Assembly: GCF_011075055.1 (NCBI RefSeq)
Contig: NC_058149.1
Span: forward strand, 7,508,449-7,572,448
Direction: 5' to 3'
DNA length: 64,000 bases
From: Mangifera indica
Lineage: Eukaryota; Streptophyta; Magnoliopsida; Sapindales; Anacardiaceae
Shown here: piece after piece, positions 52,901 to 64,000 of the stretch
Position numbering within the stretch: the first letter of the stretch is position 1
Layout of the letters: every line of letters begins with the position of its first letter
Position numbers and translations under genes: made by a program
The notes under the pieces: generated by a model
Database searches by the model: none
The model's input: the letters and a program-made list of their open reading frames with translations, nothing else
What the model was told of the DNA's origin: nothing

Positions 52901-54551
52901 TCCATTGGCGGCCTCTAGCCATAGCCATGTCCTCGCCATCTTCAGCTCCCTCTCCAAGCAATCTCAAGGCTACGTAGCTTAATGCTGAACCAAACATTGT
53001 GCTGTGACCTTCTATGTGTAACCCCCAACCTCCATCTTCATTCTGCCCGTATATAATCAATCTCACAAATCTCTTTATTTTATTTTTTTCAAATAAATAA
53101 ATTTCAAATATTACAAAAGCCAAATTGAATCAGTATATATGAATACCTGATGATTGTATAGGTAACGTTTAATTTCCTTCTGGTGTTCTGATGACAGTAC
53201 AGCATTAAGTCCTCCAGTCACATATAAAGCCATCACCTACTCATCACATGATTAGTTGCTAATTACCACTACTACATTTACTTGGAATGATAATACAAGT
53301 GATAAGAAAGGTAATTACCAAAGGCTGGATGAAAAAGAGAGGGCCAGCAGATTCAGAAGGCCAGTGGCCATCATGAGCTTGAATGGAAGAGTAAAAATTT
53401 ATGGCTCTTCTTAGTGTGTTTGTCACTGCTTCCTCTGTTATCTCCTTCTCTTCTTTTACTGTAACTCGGGGAATTTGCACACAAGGATTTTCCTTTTTAA
53501 ACTGTTACATTTCATAACCCTTAGAAATTCCCACAAAATTTTTTCAGATTTCCATTAACCCTTAGAAATTTTCAAAATGACCATCATTATTTTCAAAAAC
53601 TACAGTTTATCTATTAATAAACGATTATTTGACAAAAACACATTTATTTATAAGAATAGAGGAAAAATGTTGAAGGTGAAAAGAATGAAAAATAAGAGGC
53701 TTTTTACTATAATTTGAATGTTTAAAAAGTTATTTATAATTTTTGTTAATTTAGAGTTTTATGGTAATATTGAAAAATATAATAGTAAAAGAAAAATAAT
53801 AATTTTATTAAATTTAATTTTAAGTAAAACAAAAGTTATTTATTTATGTTTGATTTGGGTGAGAAAATATTATTTATTACAAGTAAGGAGAGAAGAGTAT
53901 TTTAAGAAAAAACTGTGGAAAAATATAATTCACTCTCTTATATAAACCTATTCAACAATAAATAAAATAAAATAAATAAATGCATGATCAAACCAATCGT
54001 TGTAATAAGGAATATCGAACATTTCATAGAGTCCACAACATGACATGAACAGTAAATACTTATGTTGAATAAAAAGATAGATCACATACAGAAACGGCAG
54101 GCAAAACATTAATCCAAAATTTAAGAGCTCTCATGTTGAATTGGAATAACCCAACTTGACTTGGGTTGTTGCTTTTGTAATAATTAAAGGAAAATGAAAG
54201 CAGGCCTTAATCGTTTATTCGCGCAGTCAATATCCATAATCAAGGAGGTGGTTATTGATTAATATTCATGATTACTACTTGCATTAATTGACTTTCCTTT
54301 TTGTTTTGTTTTATTCTCTTACTGTATAAGAAACAGATTAATTAAGGTTCACACACCTGCATTCTCATCAACAAATCTGCACTTTGTTTAACTCGAAACC
54401 GATTCTTCTTAAATTCCCGGCGAACTTTTTCCACCTCCGCAAGTTCTTCAGGGGTTCCGGCCGTCGGATCAAACTCCCAATGCTGCCTTCCGATGTGATT
54501 ATTAACTGAGCTCAGCCATTCCCCGTCTTCAGCTATTTTTAGCTTCCACAT
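49985..54551 (-). CDS. Oxidosqualene cyclase 2 (dammarane-type triterpene synthase)
   Basis: Central member of the array; same reaction class as gene 1. Exons (minus): 54357-54551, 53319-53501, 53147-53236, 52760-53042, 52502-52668, 52214-52402, 52009-52122, 51786-51905, 51466-51687, 51138-51194, 50951-50997, 50718-50861, 50455-50632, 50285-50365, 49985-50179. Every exon length equals that of gene 1, again 754 aa with no internal stop seen. Motifs: KMLCYCR (252-258, lupeol-synthase-like) and DCTSE (481-485). It is the most diverged copy: [11 protein letters not shown] opens exon 8 ([11 protein letters not shown] in genes 1 and 3), exon 13 reads [20 protein letters not shown], and the protein ends RRRVLFV. 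Intron 2 is 855 bp against 201 bp in both neighbours. The differences fall partly in cavity-lining regions, so a different product profile is plausible. Confidence 0.93.
53510..54215. mobile_element. Insertion in intron 2 of synthase 2
   Basis: About 650 bp absent from the same intron of genes 1 and 3. AT-rich, non-coding, with a 14-bp direct repeat AACCCTTAGAAATT near the left edge (53516-53529 and 53557-53570). No inverted ends were found, so its class is unknown. Confidence 0.45.
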
Positions 54552-54561
54552 GATCTTCTAT

Positions 54562-54588
54562 CTATTTGCCTATGCAAAGAAAAGCCAT
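54562..54588 (-). promoter_or_regulatory. Possible upstream ORF in the leader of synthase 2
   Basis: An 8-codon frame, ATG (54588) to TAG (54562), lies 10 nt before the main start. It is in the mRNA only if the leader intron is spliced at the TTAATATAG acceptor just above it; a second acceptor (TTTGCATAG) would remove it. Genes 1 and 3 have no such ATG here. Confidence 0.35.
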
Positions 54589-55329
54589 CTATATTAAAAT
54601 GGCTAAAAAAAATTGTTATATAGATCAAAAAGCAGCATATTTTGCTTTGATAAACACAACAATTTGAAAATTACTGGGGACTCTTATAATATATAAAGCG
54701 CTTAGCAGATATGATAAAAAAAACTGTTCTTGTTTTGAGATATCTATGTCGCTTACTCCACGTCGAAACTTCCGCTGAGAAAACGACACAATTAACAGCA
54801 ATATTTTTTTTTTTCCTTAATATTATTGGAATTGTGATAAGTAAGAATAATTTAATTAAATACAGTGGATTGGAGGAAGAAACAAGTTCAGGGTAGAAAG
54901 TAAAAGCTCAACACATGTATGAAAAACAATGAGATGATACTTTTCTAGTTTGAAATGAATCCTCTACTCTATAATAAGTTCATTGAAAGGCCTGTTCTGA
55001 GCAGACAAAGACGAAGAAGAAGGTGGATCAAAAGGAGACAGAAAGATTGCTCAATAATGAATCACTTACAGCATTTTGTTTTGCTAATCCCAGTTGTTGA
55101 AAATTGTATGTAAGCGAAAAAAGGAAGAAACGAGGCATATCACAGAAATCACATTAACACAAAATTCATGCGCCCTCTTGAACACCACACGAACCAACGC
55201 CAGAGGCTGACGCTGGTGTAGGTTTAATTTATTAACACCATGGTGGCGTGAGGATATTGTGACAATACTATTAAATATTGATAAAATAAAACAAACATAG
55301 CAAGTAGCGAACGCAGTAGAATTCTTATA

Positions 55330-55429
55330 CCTTTTTGAATGGAAGAGAAAAACGAAGTTGAGGATTGAGAGTTGAGAGTGAATTGGTATGGCAGACGCAA
55401 AATTGTAGGGACAGAGTATCATATTTATA
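55330..55429 (-). promoter_or_regulatory. Promoter core and leader exon of synthase 2
   Basis: TATAAAT box at 55423-55429 (minus strand), followed by an untranslated exon with a donor at 55330 (AAAAAG|GTATAAG), at the same relative place as in the other two genes. The open frame that runs across this region on the minus strand (55084-55470) is not a gene. Confidence 0.5.
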
Positions 55430-55439
55430 GCTAAGAGAG

Positions 55440-56349
55440 AGTGAGAGCTGTGGCTATGGGGCAATCCCATGAAGGCTCACAGTGGTGGCAGGCTACATTT
55501 ATTACCATCTGTGTTTATTTAGGGCATTCACTGTTGTCAATTTTAGTTGTGGAATTCTTGCGTCATAGCCAATGGCTCAAATCTCCAAAATGGCACTCGG
55601 TTTGGATTCCAAAGAAATTAAGGCTATGGTTATTAATATATAGATACATATTGAGGGGTAAATGGGTACAAATATTAAATATTATATTATGATTGAATAA
55701 TTTTAATTCGAAAAAATGTAATATTTAATTTTATAGTAATATATTATTATTTATGTGTAAAATTTTATACATATATATAACACAATGAAATTAGATGTAT
55801 ATATTTTTGAATATATAATCAGATATACAGATCATATATTATTATGTAATTAAATAATTTTGAATTAAATATAAATTAATACTTACTCACATAATAATAT
55901 ATATATGTGTTTAATTATTTACTTAAAAGTGTATGTATATATATTACTTATATGTATAATATAATTTGACATTATATAAGTAAAATTAATGATGTGTATA
56001 AAAAATTAGTATAATATAATAAATACATCATATTATATAATATATATATAAATACACTTTTTTAAAAATGGATGGTTTTTTTTTTAAATATATATAATTT
56101 TAAAAAATATTTAAGATGTTTTCTTAAACGAATATATATTTTTTAAATTTTATTATATTTTTAAAAAATTTGTAAAATACAACATGATGCCACATGTGGT
56201 AAGGAATACACAGCCCCACTGAAGTAAACATCACCTCCCATCAAATTTATTACGATGGGGCCTTGGGTGGTTGTAGAAATGGCAGGTTTACATCTTTAGC
56301 ATTCATTGTGCGGTTGTTTTTTCTCAAATTGTATTCTTTTCGGAAATTT

Positions 56350-56393
<44 letters not shown>

Positions 56394-56829
56394 GAATATA
56401 AAAGTCGTGTTTTAATGGTAATTTGATTTTTGTTTTTTTTTTTTTAATAAAAGAAATTATACTATTTACTGATAAAAATTAAGAATTAATATTAAATAAT
56501 ATCAAATGTTACTTATTCATTTTTAATATTTTTATGTTAAAAAAAATCCTTGAATTTTCACTTTTTACTTATTTTTCCATATTTTTGTCTCTCCATTTTC
56601 ACTAAATCTCAAGTTATTGGATCTCAAATCTTCACCGTTTCCTTTCATACTCTTTGTGTTTCCTAATTCAAAGTAACTTTTTTTCTATTGTTAATTGAGT
56701 CATGAAAGTTGCCAAAAACCTTTGGGTTGATAGTTTGAATAGTACTACTAATTTGATAGCAGGGGCATTCCCTTTCTTAACTTGATTTTGATCAAGGTTG
56801 GTTTGTGGGTTGAGTTTGTGAGTTTGGAA
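55440..56829. other. Upstream flank of synthase 2 and AT-rich spacer
   Basis: The part up to about 56280 shows scattered similarity to the upstream flank of gene 3: GTTTGGATTCC(A/G)AAGAAATTA at about 55600 and 63511, and ACAACATGAT...ACATCA-like to AAATTTATTAC at about 56179-56250 and 63735-63825. Very AT-rich between. No gene seen. Confidence 0.45.
56354..56390. repeat. (TG)n microsatellite
   Basis: About 18 uninterrupted TG units after TATA. Confidence 0.95.
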
Positions 56830-57235
56830 TTGGTCAGGTAGTCAAGGAGAAGCTTGCACCCATGCATGAACATGCCTAAGAAAGAGCACATGAAACGCGT
56901 CCTGAATTTTTGCTTTAGCTAGTAACTTCAGTTTTTATGCCACCTTGCGAATCACTTCTTAAACCTGTAATGGTCCAAAGAGCTTAGGCAATAGTTTTTG
57001 GTTCCCCTTATGCATTGTCACTTGTTTGTATGACTATAATTTCATATAAGCCCAATCTCTTTTTTGGAATTCTCGATCAGTTTTTCTTCAATCAACCATT
57101 GTTTTCATTGTATGTTGGGTCCTTTTTAGATTGTGCTTGAGAATATGTGAAGTACTTTTTCTCATTCTTAACATGATGCCCATTGACTTTATCTTAGAAT
57201 CCTTAGGAAAGTATGATATGTGGAGTGATTAAGGA
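56830..57235 (-). pseudogene. Gypsy integrase C-terminus relic
   Basis: The minus strand reads VTMHKGNQKLLPKLFGP, then KLKLLAKAKIQDAFHV, which is the C-terminal part of a Ty3/gypsy integrase. Stops interrupt it. It continues on the other side of the insertion at 57236-57828. Unrelated to the Del-like element at 28-32 kb in detail. Confidence 0.6.
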
Positions 57236-57828
57236 TAGAGATGGTAATTTTAACTTGAATTGAGCGGTCTGACCTTCCCTAACTTTAACGAGGAGGAGAT
57301 TTTTTTGATAAAAATAATAAAGAGGACAAAGATAGAAAAAAGGATGAAAAAAATCCTTATAATCGAAGACGGGGTCAATAACAGAGATACATGCATTCTG
57401 TTCCTGTTCCTGTCCCTTTATATTAATATATTTATTTACAATATTAGCATATTTTTATAGTTTTAGATTATTTGTGTTTTTCAAATTTATTTAGGTTTCT
57501 ATTGTGCATATTAAAATAGTTAATATATAATATTTGTGATATTTGAAATAGTGTGTTGGGTTTAATTTTACTTAGTTTTGTTATTTAATATATTTATATT
57601 GTATTTGAAGGGTATGAAGAAGAGTTTTTCCCCACAGGTATGAGAAAAAGATTTTTCTTTGTGAGGATGGGGAAGGGATGGGGATGAGATTTTTCTTCGT
57701 AGAAAGAGGATGAAAAATCTTTGTTATCCCCGTAATGAGAATGGGTTAGAAACGGGGATTGATATCCCTTGTGGGGATGAATATGAGGATTGAGATCCCC
57801 TTCTCCCCTCTTCATGTTGTCATCCCTA
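57236..57828. mobile_element. hAT-like non-autonomous element
   Basis: 593 bp beginning TAGAGATGGTAA and ending (reversed) TAGGGATGACAA, near-inverted ends of hAT type. Flanked by ATTAAGGA (57228-57235) and ATTGAGGG (57829-57836), an 8-bp target duplication with two differences. It splits a gypsy integrase relic. The interior has GGGGATGAGATTTTTC-like purine-rich words. Confidence 0.55.
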
Positions 57829-58088
57829 ATTGAGGGTAGCCATATAGGCTTCAAAAGAAGACATGTTGATATTGGTGTGGTAGTTGCAATTGTACTCAAA
57901 TTCAACCAATGAAAGCCAATGGAGCTAGGACTAGGGAAGATCACTAATCACACATTTTAAATCCCACCCTTTCAATCATCAATTAACCACTTCAACCTGA
58001 CCATCAATTTGGGGATGTAAGCCAACCATTTGTAATTGAAATGATGCATATTTGGTTAGTCTATCAACAACCATAAAGTTGGCATAAC
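57829..58088 (-). pseudogene. Gypsy integrase core relic
   Basis: The minus strand gives VVDRLTKYASFQLQMVGLHP and SLVEFEYNCNYHTNI, parts of the gypsy integrase core and its tail. Frames are broken. It ends at about 58088, where sequence shared with the left flank of synthase 1 begins. Confidence 0.6.
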
Positions 58089-58721
58089 AACAACTGTTAT
58101 TGAAAGAACTGTAATTACAAACATTGATGTCATTAACTAGGCGCTGCAGCTGTTTTTTATAATGCCTACGGAGCTTCTCTGCCTACAATGAACTTAATCA
58201 ACAACCGATTGCCATTATTTTATTTTCTCACTGCTGAAAAAGATAACATCACTCATCTTATATTACTAATTTTTAAACTCCTCCTGTCTTCTTAGTAAAT
58301 TTTCTGCTTTGTTGAACGGCCGCCTCTTGCATTATTCCACATTAAATCAGCAAGCTGCCTTATTCCACAGCTACCCTCTTGCCTTATTCATCAGCTACTA
58401 AGTGCCTTATCTGCATCTTTTTGCTTTGTCTGTTTCTTGTAAACCCTATCACTTTATCCTTCCACTGCCTCCTTCGATACGTTGCTTTAATCGCGGGCCT
58501 TACAACATATGACATATAAAACTTACCTATTACATCACAGTACTATCACTGTGAAATTTCTTATTATTTTTGCAAACTTGATGAGAGAAACATTCACATC
58601 TTCACTGATATTTTCCATCTTCTAACAAACTGGTATATCGTGGTTTCTATATTCATTCTTTCGTCACCGGGTGTGAATGCTGTGACCATTAGTTTCATCT
58701 CATGCTTTTATTTTATAGTAT

Positions 58722-61700
58722 TTACACAAATTTAACACGACGTCGATATTCTCCAAGGGCCCATATAGGAAAGATGTTTCGGTATGATGCGTAATTTAGT
58801 GTACAATTCTTCATATAAACTCCCGTAATTTCCTGTTGAGGGAAGTCACCATCCTCCATCTGTGAATTGATCAACAACCTTATTCCGCGATGGATGGGCG
58901 TTGGATCTACTTCAGCCTAAATTAAATATAACATTTCCCATCAAGTTATAGCCATTGTCAAAGACAACATCATGATCAGTATCATTACGTGATGTTTGTG
59001 TAAGATCAGTATAATACTAACCTGTCCTGCAGCAATTAAAGCTAACAAAGCCCATGCTGTTTGTACTAAATTTGCTCGGTTACCTTCTAGATTTGTATAA
59101 ACCTACATATAGGAAAAAGTATTGCTATACTTACACGACATGATCGTAGCTTCTGTTGTAAGTTACGGAATTAGATATATTTTGATGTTACCTCATTTTG
59201 GCTCGAAAGATAACTCTCGCCCCATCCACCGCAAGGTAATTGCTTTGATAATAAAAATTCACATGCTTTGCGCAACACAGGACTGTTGCTGTAGTTTTTT
59301 CCGCAGGCTGCCAGTCCCTCTACTGCAAACCATGTCCCGTAGGTGTAGCAAATTCCCCAGAAACCATACCTAGTTAAGGTTAAACCACAAAATGTAACTA
59401 TTGTTGGTTGAGTATAAATTTCCAAAGGGTGCAATTGAATTCTAGAAAACCTTACCACGAACCATCAGGCTTTTGTGTGTCTTCAATGTAACGAATTGCA
59501 TTTAAGATGGACCCATCTATTTCCTTCCTCCGATGCTCAGGATGTAACTTTCTGAAGAGTGTCAAACCTTGAATTGCAGATGAAGTGCACTCTACATACC
59601 TAGAGGATTATGTTATTGCAAAATCATCAATAATATTTAAATACAATGTCACAGAAAAATGTTAACTTTGCTGCCAAAAAGACATTACTCTGTTTCAACG
59701 AGAGCATTTCCAAAGAACTCTGTAGGATTGAACTTCTGCATGAGAACAAGATAAAAAGTAACTAGAAATGTTGAGTGAATACTTCCGTTACCTGGTAACA
59801 AGTTACAGTCTCTAAGCTGTAATTTGAAACATGTTTACAAAAAGTCAAGTTTTGTCAAATTTACCTCCAACAAACGGTTAGCTCTGTGAGGCTCCCAAGC
59901 TGGGAAACCACCATTTCTACTCTGCATTAGACATTATGTAAACATGTATAGTCAGTGAGGCAATATATGTACTAAGACTAGAGGAAAAACATAATCTACT
60001 TCGGCAATATAATATTATCTAAAATCTCAACTTAAACTTTTGTGCTAGGAGTTTGTGAAGTCATATCTTTTAGCAGATTTTGTCCATAGAAAATACTACA
60101 AATAGTTTAAGTTCGGATTTGAAGTCTGCATGTTTATATGTTTTCTCGAGAACAATGACATAAATAGATGGTTTGTGGAATTCTTGATTACTTGCAAGGA
60201 AAGAATAACATTGACGGCATCATATAAGCGCTCTGTTTCCAGTTTTTCACCAACAAGATGTGATGGCATTTGTGAAAATAAGAGTGCAGCCTTCAGACCT
60301 TCTGAAGTACAGTCGGAGACTGCCCAACCATGGTCTTGCGTTGGAAATGGCCATGAACCTTTAGAGATGTACCTGTACATTGAAGAGAAATTGCCCGAAG
60401 GGTTTTCTCTTACCTTTATTTATAGCAACAACTTTTTAGTGAGTTAAAAATTAGATAGTGACAATTAGGAGTATTAAATAATCAATTAGTTGCAATTAAG
60501 ATTTAATCACCTGTGAAGCTTTTACAAAGTCATGTGCCTTACGAAGTGTTTGTCCATATTCTCCAGCTAGATTACTTGAGATAATTGCTTGGATGGCTAA
60601 AGCAGCATCCCACATTTGAGAACCGACACTCTGCATTATGTTATTGAAATAGAATTCACATGAGTATTATCCACGGGGCATGTATTAATTGTATAATTTT
60701 TTATTTTTAGATAAATCTAAAGCCATCTCTGACCTGAAATTTTAAGCCATCTTCAGCCATCCAATAGTAGTCAGGCAATCGAGCTAGATGGCGCTTGTAT
60801 GCCTCCGAATTTGGATCGTCAGCCCAACATGCTACAAGGCATAACACCTGAATTCAATACAATTAATTAATTTGGGAATGTAAAATTTAAAGGATAACTA
60901 ACAGTAAAGAGGATTTTTGTTATGTCTAAATTCAGTACCTTTTCAACACATCCAATGCAAATGTATCGGCTATTCTCGTCTTCATAATGTAAACGTTGAA
61001 TTGCAGCTTTGAGTGCTTTTTCTCTTGCTATAGAAAAAGGCCAACGGGTCAATAAAGGTTCAGCAACGTGGTACAGAAATCCCCATGTTAAATCTTGAAT
61101 TAAAGGGTGTGGATAGTAGAGATCCTCCTGCAGATTGAACATAAAAAATAAATACATATACGCTTTGTTAATTAATAAATAAGGAATCCAATTAATCAAG
61201 CATTACAAACCTTTGCAACTGTATTTCGGGACTTGTTCCAGTTGATAAGATGATAAGGTTCATTATAAAGCTCTTGTCTTAGTGATCGTATCAATGGTGT
61301 GATTTGTCCAACAAACCTCTTTCCATATAGATATGACATTGGCATGTAAACTAACCGACAATAGCATAACATATTTCCTGCATTCACAATTTCAATTAGA
61401 AAATTGATGCATTTGTGGATTTGAATTTAACTTTGAGGCAAACTATTTGTTTCACAGAAAACATTTACCTGGATGGATGGGGAAGATGTTTGGAAGGAGC
61501 CAGACCTCAGGCGGTATAGGGTTGCAGCCGGACCACTCATAGATTCCAAGCACCGAAAGCCAAAACTTTCCCCAAGACGGAATGGCCACGAGACCTCCGT
61601 GATCAAGAATCCACTGGCGGCCCCTGGCCATAGCCATGTCCTCACCATCGTCAGCACCCTCTCCAAGCAATCTCAAGGCTATGTAGCTTAGTGCTGAACC

Positions 61701-62803
61701 AAACATTGTGCTGTGACCCTCTATGTGTAGTCCCCAACCTCCATCTTCATTCTGTCATTATACAATCAATCTCACATTCATATAAATAATTTTCAAATAT
61801 TGAAAAGGATTTGGTTACTGTAAATATACAAAAGCTTAACTGAAGCAATATAATACCTGATGATTGTATAGGTAGCGTTTGATTTCCTTATGGTGTTCTG
61901 GTGACAATACATCATTAAGTCCTCTAGTCACATATAAGGCCATCACCTGCTCATCACATTATTAGATGGTAATCTTCTTAGTAATCAATTAAATATTAAA
62001 AAAAAGGGGAACATATAATTTCTAATTGTAGAAGGGCAATGATATCTGTAAGTTTTTTTTATACATATATGGATATGTCATGTTATAATTAAATATTATT
62101 TTATTATTAATTTAAAATTATTTAATTATATACACATAGTTTTACAGATCTAATTTCATAAATTAAAATGAGGCAAATATTGTTGTCAAGGAATGATAAT
62201 AGAAGTGATAAGGAAGGCAATTACCAAAGGCTGGATGTAAAAAAGTGGGCCAGCAGATTCACAAGGCCAGTGGCCATCATGTGCTTGAATGGAAGAGAAA
62301 AAGTTTATGGCTCTTCGTAGTGTATTAGTCACTGCTTCCTCTGTTATCTGCTCTTCCTCTTTCACCGTAACTCGTGGAATTTCCCCACAAGGATTTTCCT
62401 TTTTAAACTGTTACATTTCACAACCCACAACCACAAATTAATTCATTAAATTTGAAAGATGTGACTTTTAGCGTCAGCCCGACATCCATAATCAAGGAGG
62501 TGTTTATTGATTAATATTCATGATTACTACTTGCATTAATTGACTATCCGTTTTGTTTTGTTTTATTCCCTCACTGCATATGAAAGAGATTAATTAAGAT
62601 TCACACACCTGCATTCTCATCAACAAATCTGCACTCTGTTTAACTCGAAACCGATTCTTCTTAAATTCTCGGCGAACTTTCTCCACTTGGGCAAGTTCTT
62701 CAGGGGTTCCGGCTGTCGGATCGAACTCCCAATGCTGCCTTCCGATGTGATTATTAACTGAGCTCAGCCATTCCCCGTCTTCAGCTATTTTCAGCTTCCA
62801 CAT
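58722..62803 (-). CDS. Oxidosqualene cyclase 3 (dammarane-type triterpene synthase)
   Basis: Right-hand member of the array, and a close duplicate of gene 1. Exons (minus): 62609-62803, 62225-62407, 61857-61946, 61469-61751, 61211-61377, 60939-61127, 60734-60847, 60511-60630, 60192-60413, 59865-59921, 59689-59735, 59456-59599, 59192-59369, 59022-59102, 58722-58916; 754 aa. Exon 3 codes for exactly the same 30 residues as gene 1, and intron 2 is the same 201 bp. Motifs: NMLCYCR (252-258) and DCTSE. Differences from gene 1 include Met253 (Ile in gene 1), [10 protein letters not shown] for [17 protein letters not shown] for GWQVSDC beside the catalytic Asp, and [10 protein letters not shown] for [10 protein letters not shown]. 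The substitution two to three residues before the catalytic Asp could matter for product or rate. Confidence 0.93.
62038..62147. mobile_element. Palindromic MITE relic in intron 3 of synthase 3
   Basis: The same insert as in gene 1 at the same place, shortened by an internal deletion of about 46 bp. Shared words: AATGATATCTGTAAGTTTTT and ATACACATAGTTTTA. Confidence 0.5.
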
Positions 62804-63344
62804 GATCTTTTGTCTATTATGGAAGATCTGTTATTAAAATGGCTAAACATTTATTAAAAAAAAGTAGTAAATATATAGATCAAACAGCAGCATATTTTGG
62901 TTTGATACACAGAGCAATTTGAAAGATACTGGGGTGGGTCTGTTAAGCGCTTAATTGTCCTTGTTAAGTTTGAAGTATCAATGTCGCAGCGGATAATCCC
63001 AGCATGTTGAAAATTGTATGTAAGCAAAAACTAAGAATAAATGAACCACATTCTATCGATAAATCACATTAACATCAAGACAAAATTCTGCTAAAACGGA
63101 TAACATATGTGTGGGTGTGCGTGAGTGAGTGAATATTCAGCACCACAAGAAAAATCTGTCTACACCGACGCCTGAATCTTACACTGGTGGCGTCACGATA
63201 TTATTACAACACTACTAAATATTAAGGTTAAAAAACATAGTTTCTTTCAGGATAAAGATGCATATGGAAAAGAAAAAACGTTGTTTCTTTCATGACAAAG
63301 ATGAATCAAATAAAACAGGTTGCAAATGCGGTAGAATTCTCATA

Positions 63345-63445
63345 CCTACTTGACTGGAACCAAAAAACGAAGTTGACGGTAAAGAGTTTAGATTTGATTG
63401 GTATAGGAGACGCAAAATTCTAGTCATAGGGGCACCACATTTATA
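63345..63445 (-). promoter_or_regulatory. Promoter core and leader exon of synthase 3
   Basis: TATAAAT box at 63439-63445 (minus strand) in a GCTATAAAT context shared with gene 2. The leader-exon donor is at 63345 (AGTAG|GTATGAG), and the leader intron ends at 62828 (AATAACAG). Confidence 0.5.
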
Positions 63446-64000
63446 GCTGAGAGTAACAGTTGTGGGGCTATCACATGAAGGGCCGCAGTGGTGGCGGGAA
63501 ATAGCACTCTGTTTGGATTCCGAAGAAATTATGCCCATGGCTGCATATATGTAAAATTAGATATATTAAGTATTAATTATACAAAATTTAATTATAATAT
63601 ATTGTTGAAAGACTTAAATCTATATTTTTTTTATAATAAATTTAAAAATTTTAAAAATATTTATGATATTTTTTAAAATTATAATATAATAATTAAAATT
63701 TTTTATTTATTATTATTTAAAAAATTTGGAAAACACAACATGATATCATAAGCAGTAAAGATTACGGAGCCTCAATTAATCATCATCTCCCGACTGACAG
63801 TATGTTTGATAAAATTTATTACAGGTTGTTGTGGTAGGTGTATTTCTGTAGTGATAAACTGATGCGAATTGAGACACATGAGGGCCACTAATCTTCAAGT
63901 TAGTAGAGCCATGTGTCAAATAAATAAATGGCCGAAACTTTAGGTAACCAATGAATGTACAGCCTAAGACAAATCCATTTTCTAAATGCATTGTAACTAC
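63446..64000. other. Upstream flank of synthase 3
   Basis: AT-rich; partly shared with the upstream flank of gene 2. No gene seen up to the window edge. Confidence 0.4.

Noticed and set aside
55084..55470. 128-residue minus-strand frame upstream of synthase 2
   Set aside because: It crosses the TATA box, leader exon and leader intron of the synthase gene and is not conserved in the other copies.
57260..57944. Open frames across the hAT-like element
   Set aside because: They are low-complexity purine or pyrimidine-rich frames inside a non-autonomous transposon.

Overview
The window is nuclear DNA from a flowering plant, most likely a dicot. Genes are split by many short introns with AT-rich plant-type splice sites, long AT-rich spacers separate them, and both Ty3/gypsy and Ty1/copia retrotransposon relics are present. 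The species cannot be named from the sequence alone. All exon models below were built by hand from splice signals, reading frame and recalled family sequence, with no alignment or transcript data.

Left third (1-16 kb): two apparently intact, convergent single-copy genes. A TORTIFOLIA1/SPIRAL2-like microtubule-associated protein lies on the + strand (1976-8933, 7 coding exons, about 824 aa, one GC-AG intron, and a leader built from tandem repeats of about 175 bp). A receptor-like cytoplasmic kinase of subfamily VII (PBL type, 433 aa, 6 exons) lies on the - strand (10636-15726).

Middle (16-43 kb): transposon territory. It holds a decayed DUF1985-type (Mutator-associated) gene downstream of a 60/120-bp minisatellite, several MITEs (a long-inverted-repeat family at 11-842 and 21722-22562, a palindromic one at 21335-21507, a 13-bp-TIR one at 23523-24064), and a nest of related 2.4-kb gypsy LTRs. 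One gypsy element is inserted in an older LTR and cut off at about 33415 against a different, Athila/Tat-like gypsy. A complete solo LTR sits inside a decayed copia element.

Right third (43-64 kb): three complete tandem oxidosqualene cyclase (triterpene synthase) genes, all on the - strand (43597-47723, 49985-54551, 58722-62803). All have 15 coding exons of identical length and predict 754 aa. A fourth, fragmentary copy lies at 48598-48970. The outer genes (1 and 3) are close relatives that share intron insertions; the central gene is more diverged. All carry a lupeol-synthase-like (M/I)LCYCR motif and a DCTSE variant of the catalytic DCTAE motif. No cytochrome P450, acyltransferase or glycosyltransferase gene is seen beside them, so within this window this is a paralog array and not a mixed biosynthetic cluster.
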